NCBI GenBank assembly: GCA_947561395.2
Contig: OX387187.1
Span: 28,997,829-29,061,828 of the forward strand
Length of the DNA: 64,000 nucleotides
Source: Buxus sempervirens
Taxonomy: Eukaryota > Streptophyta > Magnoliopsida > Buxales > Buxaceae
Reading direction: 5' to 3'
Part shown: piece by piece, positions 60,101 through 64,000 of the stretch
How the letters are laid out: every line of letters begins with the position of its first letter
Position numbering within the stretch: the first letter of the stretch is position 1
The notes under the pieces: generated by a model
Database searches by the model: none
What the model saw: the letters and a program-made list of their open reading frames with translations, nothing else
What the model was told of the DNA's origin: nothing
Translations under genes and position numbers: made by a program

Positions 60101-60570
60101 CTCTTTTCCATCAAAATCTCTCTTTGTCATTTGAGCTTACAGTTTCAAAGCAATACTTCAATGGAAACTCTTGGAAAGCAAATAGACCAAGATGCAATAA
60201 AAAGCTTTGTTTAGTCGAAAATGAAGACATCATTAGGAAGACATCAAGAAGCAGATAGACACTGAAACAGTTCATATAAATAACTGGATGCCTGATACTG
60301 AAGACATCAATTAGGATGTACACAAAAATCATCATCTTGACAGCTAGATAATGTATTCTCATGGCCCCATCAACTTCCAAGTATATGTATATATTAGGAG
60401 ATACTCTGACTGGAACTTTGATGAAGTAAAATATTAATGTTAAGTGTTTTTACTCCCCTGAAATTATTTTTTTTAGACCACATCATCACTTGATAACGTC
60501 ATATGAATGGAAATGATAACCTCAAAGACTTTAGAAATTACTGATGCAATATTATTTGGTTCGGTCATGT
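57140..60570. other. AT-rich spacer, no gene recognised
   Basis: No exon with recognisable similarity. A short tandem duplication (GCACTTGACAAGGATAAGAAA twice at about 59645-59690) and a GGTTCGG/CCAAACC-type low-complexity patch (57820-57960) are the only structures seen. Confidence 0.4.
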
Positions 60571-60573
60571 ACC

Positions 60574-61060
60574 CCCTGGTAGAAACCAACTGCAACTCCA
60601 AAGTACACTGTCATAACTTGATTTGCACGTTCATAGATGTGAGCCAAAGGAAGATATGATATGTAACTGCCCACAAGAAAGAGAGATAGAGTGAGAAGGA
60701 GGAGATGCCAAGCAGCTTAATTAAAAATAAAACTCAGAAAGAGATAAAGCACTAATTCCTCTACATCATATAAATGTACAATCTGAAAAAATAACTTACA
60801 TCTGATGGATAGAACTTTGTAGTAAGAGTGGAACAAGCAATATTTGCAATAAAATTTCCATGGGTCAGCATAACTCCCTTGCCATAAGAACAATACACAC
60901 TTCACATAGTTAATATAAGCAACAAATTCATTCCAATGAGAATACTTGAATTAAAGTATCTTTATAGTACCATTGGTGTCCCTGTTGTCCCACTTGTGTA
61001 GCAAATGGTGGCAAGATCATCAAGTTTTGGGGAGCAAAAAGGCTGAAGATCATTGTGGCC
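60574..61060 (-). pseudogene. Long-chain acyl-CoA synthetase (peroxisomal LACS6/7 type) fragment
   Basis: Three exons match the AMP-binding domain: 61060-60971 (DDLATICYTSGTTGTPM), 60877-60800 (GVMLTHGNFIANIACSTL) and about 60666-60574 (ISYLPLAHIYERANQ then GVAVGFYQG). The enzyme activates fatty acids with ATP and CoA for beta-oxidation. Faults: the P-loop lysine is Met (TSGTTGTPM where the family has TPKG), and exon two ends in phase 0 while the next exon's reading frame starts one base out of register after its GGCAG| acceptor, so the frame breaks. All upstream and downstream LACS exons are missing. It is a relic. Confidence 0.85.
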
Positions 61061-61641
61061 CTAAAAGATATTGGGGAAAAAAAAAAGATACGTCCATAAA
61101 ATGCAAAGATATGTCCATAATCAAATGCTAGAAATACTTACATGTCATGTACCATCTTCACTACAAACAACTTAAGCTCCAAGAAATTCAGGAATATTAC
61201 TCTAAACTGTTATAGAATTATCTCAGTTCAATTGGTTCTACGCTTGTAATTTTTTTTCCCCTTTCATGATCAATTTATGCTTCCATAATCTATTTCCTGA
61301 CCTACAATGAATATGCAAATATGCAAGTTATGCTTCTATAAGGAATTTACACCAACTGTAAGGAATAAATTGTTAACAAAGGAATATGCAATTATGCTTA
61401 GATAAAAGAGTAGACATACATCTTGGATAACCAATTAATGCAGCAGAGTACTGCACATGACATTTATCACAAGATTGATTCACTGTAATCAGAAATCCAA
61501 AATTAATCCATCATAATTATCACCAAGGAGAAACTTTTAAATGTGAAAATGCATGTCGATTCCCTTTATGCATCATGCTAATATGCCTAGCTGCAGCAGT
61601 AAAAAGCTGATAGAATTCAGAACTTAAACAAATGTTAACCT

Positions 61642-61725
61642 TTTCCAAAAAGAGCTTTGAAGTGAATACTGTTCATGGATATTCCTTCAGCTTGAGCTAT
61701 AGCATCTACCATCTCAAAACCCACC
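61642..61725 (-). pseudogene. Isolated exon, protein not recognised
   Basis: Acceptor CCAG| then an open exon reading VGFEMVDAIAQAEGISMNSI followed by HFKALFGK and an AAAG|GTTAAC donor. It looks like conserved protein sequence with intact splice sites, on the same strand as the LACS exons, but I cannot place it in LACS or name a family. Confidence 0.35.
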
Positions 61726-61989
61726 TGGAAAAAATCCATCACACAGTATTGTAGCATGAAAACAAAAAGGTTGAAATCTGTTATTTACAGGCTATGGCTT
61801 TCATTTACAGGCTATTAAATTAACTATACAAGTACAGAAAAACATGACAAAGTACAAAACATCCACAGCGAAAAAAAAAGGTTTTACCCCACATTGGGAA
61901 ATTGTTCTCAGACCAATAAGGAATTTTATTTTACTAATGCACCATAAAAAAAAATATAACAGAAGTTGATATAGAACATATAGAGCATG

Positions 61990-62127
61990 TGTGCAGGGGA
62001 AGAAAGTGTACCCAGTGCCCTATTTTCTGGTCTCTTCAAATGTTCAGATTTGGAGCAGTTTGCAGCTGACAAGTTGCCAATAAGGGACCTGCATATTCAG
62101 GAATATGTTTCTTCAGAGGGGCAAGTA
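61990..62127 (+). pseudogene. Isolated plus-strand exon, protein not recognised
   Basis: The plus frame encodes ESVPSALFSGLFKCSDLEQF then AADKLPIRDLHIQEYVSSEG, with a GT-starting candidate donor (GTATTTG) after GGGCAA. It appears protein-like and is opposite in strand to its neighbours, which suggests another captured fragment. Identity unknown. Confidence 0.35.
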
Positions 62128-62453
62128 TTTGTTGTTTGTTTTGCTACATTTAATCTCTCCTTTCTCTCAAATAGACCCAATCAGCGTGCATGCACATGCA
62201 ATGTTTAAGTTTGTTATAGATATGAGATATACGAAACCATGAAGCAAATAAAATAAAAAGCAGAGTAAACTTACTGTTGATTTGCACACTCCGAATGAAA
62301 GCATTTTATAAATCTGTAGCAGCAAGTGATAAATTGCTCTTTGTATTTTTCTAACAAGATATTTTGTTCTTTTTTCTGAAATTTATTGTGCTTAATGTAA
62401 TTACAAATAGATGTAAAAAAGGCGAGGTTCTTATTAACTTATGAAAGAGGTAT

Positions 62454-62560
62454 TTACAAGATTACATACAGATATAACAAAAAAAGAGCAAATTGCTGTT
62501 TGCTCGTATGTATAACAAAAAAAGAGCAATTTGTTACTTGCATGTATCTATTACAAAAAA
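62454..62560. repeat. Short tandem duplication
   Basis: ATAACAAAAAAAGAGCAA occurs twice (about 62473 and 62513) with related GCT/TGC-rich tails, an imperfect duplication of about 40 bp. Confidence 0.6.
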
Positions 62561-62748
62561 GGCAACATTCTGTGATGTAGTCATACTTATGAAATAAGTG
62601 CACGGCAAAATGTGCTAGAACTATCATAAGGACAGTAATTACAAACAGTAGCTTTGACCTGATCCATATGTACAAAGCATATACAGCAGGTGTGATAAAA
62701 CAAAACCAACTAATAGTAGAATTCACCTAACCAAACAAATCTGTTCCT

Positions 62749-63209
62749 TCAAATATCCATTTGTTCAAGCCTTTCAGCTAGCATCTGGTTCTCGTTCATA
62801 TATTCTAATATTGTTTGATTCGAATCTTGGATTTTTGATTCCAATGCCATTACACGGTCTTCATTTTTTTGTAACTTTTCTTCTAAATAACTCACATATT
62901 TCTTAATTTCAGAAATTTCAACTCTAGCTTCATTCAGTTGCTTTTTCAAATCAACAATGACTGGATCAAGCATACTGGAAACTCCTTTTGAATTTAATAC
63001 ATCAACGGCAACATCTGCCGCAGATTTTCAGCTTCTTTCTTATTTTTGTTCCATGCTCCTACATATGAAACTTCACCCACAATAATCGTTGATTGGAAAA
63101 ACAGTTGGTGTGCATCACCTTCTGTAATGTGATTGTAAACTGGTAAATTGATCTTATACTTCTGACACATTTCTTGGAGGACGTTCTTTGGGCTGAGTGT
63201 ATTTTCCAT
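62749..63209 (-). pseudogene. Double-stranded RNA-binding domain plus coiled coil, one frameshift
   Basis: ATG 63209 opens MENTLSPKNVLQEMCQKYKI, then LPVYNHITEGDAHQLFFQST and GEVSYVGAWNKNKKEAEN, matching the order of a DRB-type dsRNA-binding motif (first helix, beta strands, KKEAE before helix two). The helix-two sequence continues in another frame as SAADVAVDVLNSKGV, so one base is missing near 63024. The second frame leads into a predicted coiled coil (LKKQLNEARVEISEIKKYV, LEEKLQKNEDRVMALESKI, NQMLAERLEQ) and a stop at 62749. Without the slip it would be about 153 residues. No introns are seen. It could be a host DRB-like relic or a mobile-element gene. Confidence 0.68.
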
Positions 63210-63214
63210 ATCTA

Positions 63215-64000
63215 TAATTTATCATAAAAAAGAAAGAATAAGAGAATATAGAATTGACAAGAAGGATCTAAAAAATAAACTACAAATGTTGTTTTCCATA
63301 TCAATTTAGATGTTTGTGCTTTATGGCTAAGGTTTTAGTTTGGTGTTGTTTAATTGAGGTTCCAACCCAAAACTAAGTTGATCTAATGTTTCAGTATTTT
63401 TTATAGAAGAAGAAGTAAAAAATGACAAATAACTGTAATATTTAATCCATAACAGTTGACACTATATAAATACAAAATAAAACTGATCAAACATCATTTT
63501 TTGGTTTTCGGCTAGGTCTATGGTTAATCTGAAAAGATTTAGCTTCTTTTTAGCTTCAACATTGTGGTTTTGATTATTTATTGGTTTAGTTTGCACTTTG
63601 TTTTCTTATATTTATAGTTAATAAAAAATGACACTACATAAAATTGAAGCACAACATGTAAACGAACAAACAACAGTAACTCTCTTCCTATATTGAGCTG
63701 GAATTTTTACGAAATCCTAAAATGGAAGTGTCACTAAATTTTAAGTATTTTATGCATTTTGAGCTTCCTTTATCCTACAAATATGGCTCTGATCCTTCTT
63801 TTTTTCTCCCTAACTAAGAATCTTATTTATATATGGACAGATAAATATTAATATTGGCAATATGTGTATCAGAAATGGCAATAACTGATTGATATTGATA
63901 CAGATACTGTAAACAATGTCGAAGTTTCATCAACAACAAAACAACTAAAGATGAAAGTGAAGTTACTTTCTTGCACTCAAATTGGTTTTTCGCAGTTCCC
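63215..64000. other. AT-rich spacer, no gene recognised
   Basis: Nothing recognisable to the window edge; presumably upstream region of the dsRNA-binding relic. Confidence 0.45.

Overview
This is a stretch of a plant nuclear genome, almost certainly a eudicot. The evidence is AT-rich spacers, short exons with GT-AG introns, plant LTR retrotransposons with plant tRNA primer sites, CACTA, hAT and PIF/Harbinger DNA transposons, and gene fragments with clear plant homologues. I see no species-specific signature. Only one gene looks intact: the DNA primase small subunit (minus strand, 33435-44987, 16 exons, 456 codons). Nearly everything else is transposon-derived, and much of it is broken.

Layout. 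1-5.1 kb: a 'plant transposon protein' gene (minus), a GC-rich 72-bp tandem repeat and a 1.3-kb minisatellite of 22-bp units. 5.3-11.65 kb: a 15-exon gene (minus) encoding an HMG-box-like N terminus and a Ulp1/C48 cysteine protease. Its His-Asp-Gln-Cys active site is intact, but exon 4 has one frameshift, and a 2.48-kb solo LTR sits in intron 13. 13.8-15.3 kb and 24.4-26.85 kb: three copies of one retroelement-derived repeat, two of them carrying a short LTR and a primer-binding site. 15.9-24.0 kb: a probable Pack-CACTA element carrying fragments of ascorbate peroxidase, subtilase, uracil phosphoribosyltransferase and VAC14 genes, all on the minus strand. 26.85-33.1 kb: a hAT element with a transposase pseudogene (two in-frame stops) plus exons resembling CENP-X/MHF2 and DCN1.

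33.4-46.1 kb: the primase gene and its 5' region, which has a 105-bp tandem duplication exactly at the start codon. 46.5-49.1 kb: a PIF/Harbinger-like element with a TAA target duplication. 50.0-52.5 kb: a small MITE abutting a 2.27-kb LTR with a primer site of Ogre/Tat type. 52.5-54.5 kb: a further non-autonomous element with an unidentified ORF. 56.9-63.2 kb: scattered exon fragments (a peroxisomal-type long-chain acyl-CoA synthetase and three that I cannot name) and a frameshifted double-stranded-RNA-binding/coiled-coil gene.

The most unusual signal is inside the solo LTR at 7456-7583. Four tandem hairpins share the same loop (AAACCCTGAGTAGGC), while their stems differ in sequence but remain complementary, including G-U pairs. 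This looks like selection on a nucleic-acid structure rather than on sequence.
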